Positions 1 through 8,738 of a DNA stretch of 64,000 nucleotides are shown here, piece by piece; position 1 is the stretch's first letter, and each line of letters opens with the position of its first letter. The DNA is from an uncultured Bacteroidales bacterium. Its GTDB lineage: Bacteria; Bacteroidota; Bacteroidia; Bacteroidales; Paludibacteraceae. Below the pieces are notes generated by a model. It saw only the letters and a program-made list of their open reading frames with translations. It was not told the DNA's origin and made no database searches. The stretch covers positions 62,001-126,000 of the forward strand of contig CADBYS010000002.1 of the NCBI GenBank assembly GCA_902798965.1. Reading direction: 5' to 3'. A program made the translations under genes and the position numbers.

Positions 1-1
1 C

Positions 2-3000
2 GTTTATACCTTCACGCTCACCACCCCGCAAACCTTGGGCAACGGCGCAAACAAGTTCTGCCTCGGCGGTGATATTCTCGCATCGGCAGCGTTTAACGCC
101 ACAGCCGCTGTGAACGTGACAGGCATCGCTACCGTGGGCAACTTCACCACCTTCACTCCCGCGCAAGCAGTAACCCTCACCGTACAACCGATGTACCTGA
201 TGGCTACCGACGCCACATATACCGTCAGCCAGCCTACGAACTTCTTTGACGAAGGCGGCAAGGACGGCAAGGTGATCAAGGGCTTTGACGGCAAGGTAGT
301 GTTCGATCCCGCTACCGACGGCAAGAAGGTGGCACTGACCTTCAAGGATATTGAGGTGTTCTATACCGAGTATGCTGCCAACTCAACGGGTTATGTCGAT
401 TACATCAAGGTGTATAACGGCAACAGCACCGCCGCTGCTGACCTGCTTTGGGAGATAACCGAGGCACAAGCTACCTGTCATCAGGATATCCTTATCCGCA
501 GTACGGCTGCCGACGGCAAGTTGACCGTCACCCACAAGTGTAACATCTCTTACGACAGCAACCTCAAAGCAGGTTGGCAAGCCGTAGTCGATGAGTTCAC
601 TCCGCAAGCCATGACGCTCAGCGAGCTCACTTACGCCAAACAAAGCGGCAAGACCGCTGCAGGCAAGCAGAATGTGCTGTTAGGTAGTTTCACCCTCACT
701 ACAGCCAACACCGAACCTGCACTCAGCGTGGCAAGCCTTGAACTGACAACAAACAATACCTTCGCGCAGATGAGCAAACTCAAACTCTACTACACGAAGG
801 ACAACACCTTTGCCACCACCAACCTGTTAGGCGAAGTAGCAGTCAGCGCCAATGCCATAACCCTCGCTGCCACCAACACCATCGCACTGCGCGAGGGTGA
901 AAACCATCTGTGGCTGGTAGCCGATGTAAGCACGTCGGCCGTGAACGACCAGCGTCTGGAGTTCGTACCCGCCAAACTGACCTTCACCAACAACACGGAG
1001 TACACCACGTTCGCTGCACAGGAAGGCGCATTAACCATTGAGAACGTCGCCATTCAGGCTTGCGGCTCGCAAACATTCAACATCCGGGGCGAGTGGCAAT
1101 ACACCCACACCGTGGCTTCCGAGTACAGCAGCAAGTATATGTACGAGAACTGCGACCAGACCGTCATCTTCAAACCGATGCATTCGGGCAACGTTATCCA
1201 AATCGACTACACGGATTTTGATGTATATTATGCTTCCTCTTCGTACTCCACGCGCGCGAAATATATTGTTTACGCGGGTGAGGGAACGACCGGCGATATA
1301 CTCTGGCAGTTGGATGCCAACGGCAAGCAACCCGCGCAGATCCGTTCAACGGCGGAGGATGGCGCACTGACCATCGTCTTCAACCCCAACACTACCTCTT
1401 CCTACTATACCGGCAACGGCTGGCACGCAACAGTCAAAGAGTACAAGTTGCAGAACATGGCATTGGATACCGTCATCGTAGAGCAGGCAAGTACCTCTAT
1501 CGTTACTCCGGGAATGAAACAGGCTGAACTGCTCAACCTCAACATCAAGACCCTGGGTACAATCACTCCGCTCACGCTCGATCGTCTCATGTTGAACATG
1601 GCTTCTTGCCATACAAACGTCGATTCCGTATTCCTGATGCAAGGCAATACCGTTGTTGTGGCTGAGGAAGCCGATGAGGAAGTTGAACTGATTCTCGAAA
1701 GCAGTGTAACGCTCAGCGAGTACGACAACCGTTTCGTCCTCTGCGTCAACCTCAAAGACGATGCCACCATCGATGCAGCCATCGATGCCTCTGTCATCAG
1801 TGTCCGTATTAGCGGCACAGAACATACAGTAGCAGCCGGCAATCCCGAGGGTAGCCGCATCGTTAAGAACGTGCTGAACATGGCTGCCGGCGATAACGGC
1901 ACAAAGGTCATCGGCGAGAGTAGCCTCATGTTCTATGACGATGGCGGCGCAGATGGGCAATACACCTCGAACTTCGAGGGCTATGTTACCTTCAAGCCCG
2001 CCAACGAGGGTTATGCCGTTGAATTGATCTTCAAGGATTTTGATATCGCCTATCTTTCCGGCGATCCGTTCCATATCTATTACAGCAATGCCTACAACGC
2101 CGACGCTACGTCTGACAAGAAGTACGGAATGTACTCCAAGCCCGCTGAGAACGAGAGCGTTATATCCACAGCGGCAGACGGCTCGCTCACCGTTTATGTG
2201 AAGATGCCAAACAGTCGTATGCGTGGTTTTGAGGTAGAAGTACGCCAGCACCTGCTTACCCCGCTCACCATGGATAGCGTGGTGGTCACCAAGCTCGCTC
2301 CGGCTGAGGCTACCAAGGGCTCGGGTGACATTCGCATGATGCAAGCCGCAGTTTATGTTTCGGGCGACAATACGCCGATCACCATCACTGAGTTCGAGCA
2401 GACTGCATCCGCTTTGCTCGTTGACCGTCATATCTATGCCACCGGTCATTCGGCTACGTTCGCCACTACCACAGAGGTAACGGCCGACTACATCATCAAC
2501 GCGCGTGGCGTCTATTACTTCTGGTTCGTGGGCAGTATTAGCACCGAAGCCGAGGTAGGTGATGCCGTTTCGCTGCAACTCACGAACGTCGTTTGCGGTG
2601 AGAATACGCTTGCTCCTGCCGGCAACGCTACGGCTACGATTAATGTGGTTAGCGGTGCGCACGGCTACTATCTGATCGGCGCAAGCGCTACGGCTGACTA
2701 TGCTACGCTCACGCAAGCTTTGCAATCGATTGCCGCCATCGGAATGGACGGCGCAGTAACGCTCGCCATCGAGAACGGCACATATACCGAACAAGTAACC
2801 GTTCCCGAGATCAGCGGCGCGGGTGCAAGCAACACGCTCACTATCCGTTCCGTTTCGGGCGACTACAACGATGTTACCTATCAGTTCAGCGGTAGTACAC
2901 TTACCAATTCCAAGGGCGTATTCACCATCAATGGCGCGGATTATGTAACCGTTCAAGGCATATCGTTCACCAGTACCTATACCAGCAACCAAACACCCAC

Positions 3001-5422
3001 ATTGTTTGTTGTTAACAACGCGGCAACGCACGTGACGATCGATAACTGCCACTTCTATGCATCGCGCTATACGGAGTACTCTTCGCGTCTTGACTTGCTG
3101 TACTTGGATGCAAGTCAGAACCTGTACAACAACGATTTCGCACTCACCAATAGCGTGTTTGAAGGCGGATATATGGCTATGAACGTCAAAGGTCATCAGG
3201 CTGCTGCCGATGCTTTGCAGCAGAACATGCTCATCGAAGGCAACACCTTCCGTGACCAAGGCAAGCAACAGGTGTACGGTGATGCCGTAGCCAACCTCCG
3301 AATCATCGGTAATACCTTCCGCATGAACGTTACGGCAAGCAACCAATATGGTATTGACTGGCTGCTGGTAGGCGACACCGCCCTGATTGCAGGCAATGAC
3401 TTCCTCTTCACCGCACCCGCTACCAGCGCGCAGGCTTCAAATCCTGTCTATTTCCGCCCGAATACCTACCAAGACAAGGAGAATGCAGTTATTTGCATGG
3501 TTAACAACGTAATCAACGTGCAGAACCCCGGCACATATGCAAGTTATGGCATTAACTTCAACAGCAATCTGCCTAAGTTGCTGCTCGCTTACAATACGGT
3601 AGTAACCAACACGGAAGGCACAGCTGCATCGCCGTTCTACTTCGCTGACAAACCTGCTGCCGGCTCACGCTTCGTGAACAATATCTTCCAGGCACAGAGC
3701 AAGGGTTATGCCGTGCGCTACAAGAATGCTACCGTGGCTGCGAACGTAACCTACGAGCACAATATCTTCTACACGCCTGAGACTGACTTCGGTATGCCTA
3801 CGGCTACGTTTGGCACGTTCGCTGACTGGAAGACCGCCATCGGCGCAACCGACGAACAGGGTAATCTCAACGAGGCTGTTGTGTTCGCTTCGGCAAGCTT
3901 GTTGCTGCCCAAGCAGACCAACGACGGTCATCTGCTTACCGCTGCCGTAATGGCCGAGGTGACAAGAGACCTCCTGGGCAAGCAGCGCAGCGCTACGCCT
4001 ACTATCGGTGCCTACGAGTACGATCCGGAACTGATGCGCATACCTGAATTGGCTGAAGGGTATCCTGTAGCACAGAATATCCGTGATACAGAGGCTGGCA
4101 TAGCCGTGAAGGCGGACAATATGGGTTCCGCAAAGATTCTTGTACTCGCCGCCGACGCTACCGCTCCGACCGTGGATGAGGTACTTGCGCAAGGCACTGA
4201 ACTGACGCTACAGAAAGATGCCGAGGCTGTGCTCACCGTTAAGAACCTGACCGAGGAAACGGCGTACAAGGCATACATCGTTGTCCTCTCGCCCTTAGGC
4301 GATGCCGCTGAGGCTGTTGCCGCTACCGACGCATTCACTACCTTGTGGACATTACGCCCAGTGGTATTGCAACCTATCGACAATCAGGTAGTGAATGAGG
4401 ATGCAGAATTCTCACTGACTGCAACTATCGCTACCGAGTACGAGCAAGCCAAGCCGTACACCTACAAGTGGTACACTGCCTTCGAGACCACAACCATCGG
4501 TTCGGCTGCTACCCTCAACGCTACAGCTACCCGCTCTACGGAGTATATCTGCTCGGTAACCGACAAGTTCGGGCAAAGCGCACTCGTATCAACCCACGTG
4601 CATGTAAGCAAAGCTGCAACGATGGCAACCTTCGAGGAGTACGTTCTTGCCGAAGGCGACCATAAGATGGTGGATGATGCTTGGAAAGACAATACTGAGA
4701 CCTGGTTGTATAGCGGTACATATGCATTTGCCAACACGCCCAACAAGGCCTATGGCGCATTCAACGGCTACGTAATCAGTGCCGATGCATCAACGCAGTA
4801 TGTGGGCAACTACGCCGTGGATCAATATCGTTCGGCTGCAGGCGGTGCGTACGAAGGACAGAACTTCGCAGTAGCATACTATTCCGCTCCGTCGTCTTGG
4901 TTCGCAGGATACACCTCTCCGATCACGCTTACCAACAGCGATGAGCCGCAGACCGTAACAGGCTTCTACATCACCAACAGCGTTTATACCTTGGATGCTA
5001 TTCTCAACGGTGATTATGCTAATCCTGCGTTCTCCGAGGGCGACTACCTCTCGCTGACAGTCAAGGGCTACAACGGCTCGACACCGACAGATCAAGTGGT
5101 ATTCTACCTGGCTGACTACCGCAGCACGAATGCCGAAGAGCACTTTGCTCTGACCGAGTGGAAATGGCTCGACCTGAGCAGTCTGGGTGCAGTTACACGC
5201 ATCGAGTTCGAGATGTTCACCACCAAGAGCGATGCTTATGGCTTCACCACGCCTACCTACTTCTGCCTGGATAACTTCGGCGCAACGGCTCCGAGCCCCG
5301 CAACAGGAATAAGCTCAAATATGCTTGAGCAACAGGCGGTTAAGCGCATCGAGAACAACCTGCTCTATATCGCCCTGCCTAATGGCACGCGCTATGATGC
5401 CCAAGGCAAGCGCATAGAGTAA
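2..5422 (+). CDS. Giant secreted multidomain surface protein, 5' end outside window; C-terminal DUF4465-like domain
   Basis: The frame is open from the window edge, so the N-terminus and any signal peptide lie upstream. Residues below count from the TTG at 35. Three cycles alternate a CUB-like beta domain (about 70-190, 345-470, 635-750, each with a 'DGG..G' start and an 'IRSTA.DG.LT' type end) with a sialidase-N-terminal-like beta domain (for example 195-330, containing EGENHLWLVADV). A right-handed beta-helix-like region follows (about 880-1330, many N-rich turns), then fibronectin/Ig-like segments (1334-1530) and a DUF4465-like domain (about 1530-1755). The extreme C-terminus, NGTRYDAQGKRIE, resembles the tail of the next gene. 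The protein is probably exported to the surface and binds a ligand; the substrate is unknown. A cobalamin riboswitch separates it from a second DUF4465 gene, so a link to B12 is possible. Domain names come from pattern recognition, not from a search. Confidence 0.85.
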   Translation, partial: VYTFTLTTPQTLGNGANKFCLGGDILASAAFNATAAVNVTGIATVGNFTTFTPAQAVTLTVQPMYLMATDATYTVSQPTNFFDEGGKDGKVIKGFDGKVVFDPATDGKKVALTFKDIEVFYTEYAANSTGYVDYIKVYNGNSTAAADLLWEITEAQATCHQDILIRSTAADGKLTVTHKCNISYDSNLKAGWQAVVDEFTPQAMTLSELTYAKQSGKTAAGKQNVLLGSFTLTTANTEPALSVASLELTTNNTFAQMSKLKLYYTKDNTFATTNLLGEVAVSANAITLAATNTIALREGENHLWLVADVSTSAVNDQRLEFVPAKLTFTNNTEYTTFAAQEGALTIENVAIQACGSQTFNIRGEWQYTHTVASEYSSKYMYENCDQTVIFKPMHSGNVIQIDYTDFDVYYASSSYSTRAKYIVYAGEGTTGDILWQLDANGKQPAQIRSTAEDGALTIVFNPNTTSSYYTGNGWHATVKEYKLQNMALDTVIVEQASTSIVTPGMKQAELLNLNIKTLGTITPLTLDRLMLNMASCHTNVDSVFLMQGNTVVVAEEADEEVELILESSVTLSEYDNRFVLCVNLKDDATIDAAIDASVISVRISGTEHTVAAGNPEGSRIVKNVLNMAAGDNGTKVIGESSLMFYDDGGADGQYTSNFEGYVTFKPANEGYAVELIFKDFDIAYLSGDPFHIYYSNAYNADATSDKKYGMYSKPAENESVISTAADGSLTVYVKMPNSRMRGFEVEVRQHLLTPLTMDSVVVTKLAPAEATKGSGDIRMMQAAVYVSGDNTPITITEFEQTASALLVDRHIYATGHSATFATTTEVTADYIINARGVYYFWFVGSISTEAEVGDAVSLQLTNVVCGENTLAPAGNATATINVVSGAHGYYLIGASATADYATLTQALQSIAAIGMDGAVTLAIENGTYTEQVTVPEISGAGASNTLTIRSVSGDYNDVTYQFSGSTLTNSKGVFTINGADYVTVQGISFTSTYTSNQTPTLFVVNNAATHVTIDNCHFYASRYTEYSSRLDLLYLDASQNLYNNDFALTNSVFEGGYMAMNVKGHQAAADALQQNMLIEGNTFRDQGKQQVYGDAVANLRIIGNTFRMNVTASNQYGIDWLLVGDTALIAGNDFLFTAPATSAQASNPVYFRPNTYQDKENAVICMVNNVINVQNPGTYASYGINFNSNLPKLLLAYNTVVTNTEGTAASPFYFADKPAAGSRFVNNIFQAQSKGYAVRYKNATVAANVTYEHNIFYTPETDFGMPTATFGTFADWKTAIGATDEQGNLNEAVVFASASLLLPKQTNDGHLLTAAVMAEVTRDLLGKQRSATPTIGAYEYDPELMRIPELAEGYPVAQNIRDTEAGIAVKADNMGSAKILVLAADATAPTVDEVLAQGTELTLQKDAEAVLTVKNLTEETAYKAYIVVLSPLGDAAEAVAATDAFTTLWTLRPVVLQPIDNQVVNEDAEFSLTATIATEYEQAKPYTYKWYTAFETTTIGSAATLNATATRSTEYICSVTDKFGQSALVSTHVHVSKAATMATFEEYVLAEGDHKMVDDAWKDNTETWLYSGTYAFANTPNKAYGAFNGYVISADASTQYVGNYAVDQYRSAAGGAYEGQNFAVAYYSAPSSWFAGYTSPITLTNSDEPQTVTGFYITNSVYTLDAILNGDYANPAFSEGDYLSLTVKGYNGSTPTDQVVFYLADYRSTNAEEHFALTEWKWLDLSSLGAVTRIEFEMFTTKSDAYGFTTPTYFCLDNFGATAPSPATGISSNMLEQQAVKRIENNLLYIALPNGTRYDAQGKRIE

Positions 5423-5467
5423 GCAAACAGGTAGCATACCTACCGTTTGATAATCAGAATAATCATT

Positions 5468-5512
5468 TGCGGCACTTTTTGCGGAATTTTGGCAAAAGGT
5501 GCCGCATTTATT
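5468..5512 (+). terminator. Rho-independent-type terminator after the giant surface protein
   Basis: TGCGGCACTTTTTGC (5468-5482) pairs with GGCAAAAGGTGCCGCA (5491-5506) with one mismatch, and TTTATTTG follows. It lies 45 bases after the stop codon and directly abuts the next promoter. Confidence 0.75.
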
Positions 5513-5542
5513 TGCAAATTTCAGAAAATTGTCGTATCTTTG
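5511..5542 (+). promoter_or_regulatory. Bacteroidota-type promoter (TTTG-N20-TAnnTTTG) for the riboswitch transcript
   Basis: TTTG at 5511-5514 and TATCTTTG at 5535-5542 are separated by exactly 20 bases. This matches the -33/-7 consensus of the Bacteroidota primary sigma factor. Transcription should start near 5549, just ahead of the riboswitch. Confidence 0.8.
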
Positions 5543-5582
5543 CAGTCGCTAACGTGAGTTTGTACACGTTAAGCATATACGA

Positions 5583-5760
5583 GGACAGGTACTGAGCGCC
5601 ATCGTTCATGGCGTGAGGTATAATAGGGAATCAGGTGCAAGTCCTGAACAGACCCGCTGCTGTAAGTTCCGCACAAGCCGGCTTCACATAATGTCATTGC
5701 TTATTCTGCCAAGCGAGAAGACGTGAAGACGGGGAACAAGTCAGAAGACCTGCCTGTATC
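5583..5760 (+). promoter_or_regulatory. Cobalamin (B12) riboswitch
   Basis: The region contains the conserved B12-box core: AGGGAATCAGGTGCAAGTCC, then TGAACAGACCCGCTGCTGTAAG, and near the 3' side GAAGACGGGGAAC and AAGTCAGAAGACCTGCC. The 5' ACAGGT (5585-5590) can pair with ACCTGCCTGT (5748-5757) to close the aptamer. It lies between a strong promoter and the DUF4465 gene, so that gene is expected to be repressed when cobalamin is plentiful. Aptamer boundaries are approximate. Confidence 0.92.
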
Positions 5761-5820
5761 TCGCCGCTTACAAGGCTTTCGAGGATTAAAGCAGAGCGTA
5801 TCATCTTGGCTACATGTAGG

Positions 5821-5913
5821 ATGCACATACGGGAATGTGCATGGAGCAGTGGCAATCTTCGCGATGAATACTTTCCTCAATTAGCCTGTGAGCGGTTGCT
5901 TGAATAACAACCG
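5821..5913 (+). promoter_or_regulatory. Probable riboswitch expression platform (two hairpins before the start codon)
   Basis: ATGCACAT/ATGTGCAT (5821-5842) is a perfect 8-bp hairpin. CGGTTG/CAACCG (5893-5913) forms a second one 12 bases before the first ATG. There is no U-tract, so control of translation initiation is more likely than transcription termination. This is inference; no pairing with the aptamer was computed. Confidence 0.45.
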
Positions 5914-5925
5914 ATTAATATTTAT

Positions 5926-6780
5926 ATGTTTATGAAAAAATTTTACATGATGATTGCGGCTGCGATGGTATGCAGCGCAATGGTTGCCGGGAATGTGGCA
6001 ACATTTGAGAACGAGGAAGGTGGTATACAAGCTACTGCCGAGAATCCCTGGCTGGGTGCAGCCGAACCTGAACCCGGCCTAAATATATGGATGAGCGGTG
6101 ACTACGCTTTTGCGACCTACGCTGATGCCTCGGAGTGGGGAACGTACTACTACGCCTTTACTGTATCGGCTGATCCTGCTAACACCTCTACGGGCTTCAT
6201 GGAGCCGTATCGTTCGGCTGCCGGCGGTGCCGCCGAGGGCAATAACTTCTGCGTATGGTACTACGACTACAATCAGAACAATAGCATTATGTTAGCTTCC
6301 CAAACTGTTCCGGGAGTGTATGTATGCAACAACGCCTACGCCGTTACCTCGATGGTGAATGGTGACAACTTTGCCAAAGCTTTCGGCAAGGACGATTACT
6401 TTGTACTGACACTTACGGGCAAGCTGAACGGCGAAACGGTTAAGGCTCTCAGTGTTGACTTGGCTCGTGACGGCAAGTACATGGACAAGTGGACGTACAT
6501 CAGCCTGAGCGAACTGGGCTTGATCGACGAAATAGAATTGAGCCTGAGCAGTTCGGACAATGGTGACTATGGTATGAACACCCCGGCTTATGTCTGCATC
6601 GACGCTTTAGGTGCTGCAATGCCCGAAGGTTACGTAGCTCCGGAGATGGCTGAGTTCCCGAACACCGCCATCAGCAACACTGCTACCGCCACTCCTGCAA
6701 CGAAGATCGTGGAGAATGGTCAGGTATTCATCATCAAGAACGGTGTACGTTACAACCTGCTCGGTGGTATGATGCGCTAA
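5926..6780 (+). CDS. Secreted DUF4465-domain protein under B12 riboswitch control
   Basis: The protein is 284 residues long. A second ATG at 5932 gives the cleaner signal peptide (MKKFYMMIAAAMVCSAMVAG), so either start is possible. After cleavage the mature protein begins ATFENEE, the usual start of a DUF4465 domain, which fills about residues 25-235. It is recognisably homologous to the last ~225 residues of the upstream giant protein: both share PYRSAAGGA.EG.NF near the middle and a 'P.Y.C.D..GA' end. The tail KIVENGQVFIIKNGVRYNLL resembles C-terminal tails seen on exported Bacteroidales proteins. Riboswitch control suggests a role in binding or acquiring corrinoids at the surface. I recall that DUF4465 genes often lie behind B12 riboswitches in this phylum, but I cannot verify binding here. 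Confidence 0.85.
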   Translation: MFMKKFYMMIAAAMVCSAMVAGNVATFENEEGGIQATAENPWLGAAEPEPGLNIWMSGDYAFATYADASEWGTYYYAFTVSADPANTSTGFMEPYRSAAGGAAEGNNFCVWYYDYNQNNSIMLASQTVPGVYVCNNAYAVTSMVNGDNFAKAFGKDDYFVLTLTGKLNGETVKALSVDLARDGKYMDKWTYISLSELGLIDEIELSLSSSDNGDYGMNTPAYVCIDALGAAMPEGYVAPEMAEFPNTAISNTATATPATKIVENGQVFIIKNGVRYNLLGGMMR

Positions 6781-6784
6781 AAAA

Positions 6785-6822
6785 GAGTTCAGCCGTTTTG
6801 AATGTGCAAAACAGCTGAACTG
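6785..6822. terminator. Bidirectional terminator hairpin between convergent genes
   Basis: GTTCAGCCGTTTTG (6787-6800) pairs with CAAAACAGCTGAAC (6807-6820) at 13 of 14 positions, with a six-base loop. It sits between the plus-strand DUF4465 gene and minus-strand ruvB. Confidence 0.75.
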
Positions 6823-6839
6823 ATTCAAAATTAGCAAAA

Positions 6840-7859
6840 TTAGAAAAGTGTGCCCTGTGTGTCGTGGGAAAGCGGTGAGCGATGCAGATGTCTGTAAGCC
6901 AACTCCGTAACCTCCCTGCCACGCGGGGTACGCTTTATGAAACCTTCCTTAATCAAGTACGGCTCATACACATCTTCTATCGTTCCCGCATCCTCGCCCA
7001 TAGCCGTAGCAATGGTATTTAGCCCTACAGGTCCTCCGCGGAACTTGTCGATAATGGTGATGAGCAGTTTGTTGTCGATCTCATCTAATCCGAACGTATC
7101 AATGTTCAGTGCCTCGAGTGCATATTGTGCGATATCGAGGTCAATATGTCCGTCGCCTTTGACTTGCGCGAAGTCACGCACACGCCTGAGCAGTGCGTTG
7201 GCAATACGCGGCGTTCCACGGCTGCGGCGGGCAATCTCGGCGGCTGCGTGGCTATCGATATCCACGCCTAACAATCCTGCACTACGTGCTACGATCGCCG
7301 AAAGGATATCCGCATCGTAATATTCAAGGTGGCAGTTGATGCCAAAACGTGCACGTAGCGGTGATGTAAGCAAACCGCTACGCGTAGTAGCGCCGATAAG
7401 TGTAAAGTGATTGAGGTCAATCTGTATGGTGCGTGCCGAAGGACCTTTATCGATCATGATATCGATGCGGTAATCCTCCATCGCGGAATACAGATATTCC
7501 TCCACAACGGGTGACAGACGGTGAATCTCGTCAATGAACAGCACATCGTTCGGCTCGAGCGAGGTGAGCAGACCTGCCAAGTCACCCGGCTTGTCAAGTA
7601 CAGGTCCGGAAGTGACCTTGAATCCTACACCCAGTTCGTTGGCGATGATGTTACTCAGCGTCGTCTTGCCTAAGCCCGGAGGACCAAACAGCAGCACATG
7701 ATCCAGACTCTCCTGTCGGAGCTTGGCTGCCTCAACGAAGATCTTCAGGTTGCTGACAATCTTCGTCTGACCGGCAAAGTCGGCAAATCGCAAAGGGCGC
7801 AGGGCATTATCCTGCTCCTTTTCGCTCATCTGTTGGCGTATATCAAAATCACTTGCCAT
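6840..7859 (-). CDS. ruvB: Holliday junction branch migration DNA helicase RuvB
   Basis: RuvB is the AAA+ motor that, with RuvA, drives branch migration of Holliday junctions before RuvC cuts them. The 339-residue product has the family's usual length. It shows Walker A GPPGLGKT (59-66), Walker B DEIH (110-113) and sensor 1 GATTR (156-160). The C-terminal winged helix ends with a [15 protein letters not shown] segment. It lies 33 bases downstream of the ABC ATPase gene on the same strand and is probably co-transcribed with it. The partner ruvC is encoded about 5 kb away; ruvA is not in the window. Confidence 0.98.
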   Translation of the reverse strand: MASDFDIRQQMSEKEQDNALRPLRFADFAGQTKIVSNLKIFVEAAKLRQESLDHVLLFGPPGLGKTTLSNIIANELGVGFKVTSGPVLDKPGDLAGLLTSLEPNDVLFIDEIHRLSPVVEEYLYSAMEDYRIDIMIDKGPSARTIQIDLNHFTLIGATTRSGLLTSPLRARFGINCHLEYYDADILSAIVARSAGLLGVDIDSHAAAEIARRSRGTPRIANALLRRVRDFAQVKGDGHIDLDIAQYALEALNIDTFGLDEIDNKLLITIIDKFRGGPVGLNTIATAMGEDAGTIEDVYEPYLIKEGFIKRTPRGREVTELAYRHLHRSPLSHDTQGTLF

Positions 7860-7862
7860 TTC

Positions 7863-7920
7863 AACTATTTAACGTTCACGTAGTGAACCATTTTAACTAT
7901 TTAACGTTTGCGTAGCAAAC
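7863..7920. repeat. Tandem pair of 26-bp palindrome-bearing repeats at the ABC/ruvB junction
   Basis: Two copies (7863-7888 and 7895-7920) share AACTATTTAAC followed by a palindrome: GTTCACGTAGTGAAC in one, GTTTGCGTAGCAAAC in the other. The palindrome arms differ, but each copy remains self-complementary. The second copy encodes the last residues of the ABC protein, and the first is intergenic. Confidence 0.8.
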
Positions 7921-8636
7921 CGAAATGCAGTTTCGAGGTCGGGGATTTCTGTTATGGGCTTGTCGAGGCATATCTGCCCGTGATTGATGATGATCACGCG
8001 GCTGCATATGGCTTTCACCTCTTGCAGGATATGTGTGGACAGAATAACTGTGTGTTGCTTGCCCAAGTCGCGAATCAGCGCACGTATATCTTCCAGTTGG
8101 TTGGGGTCAAGTCCCGTGGTCGGCTCATCCAGTATAAGTACTTCGGGATTGCCTGTCATCGCTGCGGCTAAACCCACGCGTTGCTTATAGCCCTTACTGA
8201 GTTCGCGAATACGTTTGTTCGCCTGTGGTGTCAGACCCACCAAATCTATCAGTTGCTCGACTGACATCTGATCTCTGACATCTGCTTTCTGATTTCCAAC
8301 CCCTCGCATGCGCGCGATAAACTGAAGGTACTCGCGCACGTACATATCTACGTACAGCGGATTTTGCTCGGGTAGGTAACCTATATGCCGATGTACGTCA
8401 TCAGGATCACTCAGCACATCCACGCCGCACACGTTCACCTTGCACGGCTGATCCGCTGTGGCTTGTTTGTCGGCTTTCCATAAGCCTGTGAGCACTTTCA
8501 TCAGTGTGGATTTGCCTGCACCGTTCGGTCCAAGCAACCCGACAACCTCCCCCTCAGCGATGTGCATCGACACATCGCTGAGGATGGAGGTTTTTCCGAT
8601 TGACTTATGAAGATGCTCAATGGTAATCATATCCAA
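7893..8636 (-). CDS. ABC transporter ATP-binding protein, GldA/CcmA-like
   Basis: This is the ATPase subunit of an ABC exporter, with 247 residues and a single nucleotide-binding domain. It shows Walker A GPNGAGKS (about 36-43), the signature LSKGYKQR, and Walker B with D-loop VLILDEPTTGLD followed by the H-loop STH. It most resembles the GldA type of Bacteroidota, which pairs with a GldF/GldG-like permease, but no permease gene is adjacent, so the substrate is unknown. A poorly conserved linker before the signature (GVGNQKADVRDQMSVEQ) is encoded by five tandem heptanucleotides. The gene precedes ruvB on the same strand. GldA is a resemblance only, not an assignment. Confidence 0.88.
   Translation of the reverse strand: MDMITIEHLHKSIGKTSILSDVSMHIAEGEVVGLLGPNGAGKSTLMKVLTGLWKADKQATADQPCKVNVCGVDVLSDPDDVHRHIGYLPEQNPLYVDMYVREYLQFIARMRGVGNQKADVRDQMSVEQLIDLVGLTPQANKRIRELSKGYKQRVGLAAAMTGNPEVLILDEPTTGLDPNQLEDIRALIRDLGKQHTVILSTHILQEVKAICSRVIIINHGQICLDKPITEIPDLETAFRFATQTLNS
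8261..8295. repeat. Heptanucleotide array (5 x 7 bp) inside the ABC ATPase coding sequence
   Basis: On the plus strand the units are CTGACAT, CTGATCT, CTGACAT, CTGCTTT and CTGATTT. They resemble the intergenic heptamer arrays elsewhere in the window, but here they are translated as a linker segment. Confidence 0.75.
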
Positions 8637-8658
8637 ATTTTGAGTTTGTCTTGAGCAG

Positions 8659-8738
8659 ATTTTGGTTTTCTTGTAAGGGAGTTATGGTGACCATAATGAC
8701 CGAACAAAAAGCCAAAATATGCCAAGAGAAACCAAAAT
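8659..8738. repeat. Inverted repeat with central palindrome between the ABC gene and glgP
   Basis: ATTTTGGTTTTCTTG (8659-8673) is complementary to CAAGAGAAACCAAAAT (8723-8738) apart from one extra base. It encloses the 15-bp palindrome TTATGGTGACCATAA (8682-8696). The right arm reaches the glgP stop codon. It could terminate glgP transcription or bind a regulator of the ABC-ruvB unit. The function is unproven. Confidence 0.55.

Noticed and set aside
1346..3346. A 666-residue open frame on the minus strand within the giant surface protein
   Set aside because: It is antisense to a well-supported coding frame with clear domains. Its composition (many His, Val and Arg runs) is typical of a shadow of GC-biased third positions.
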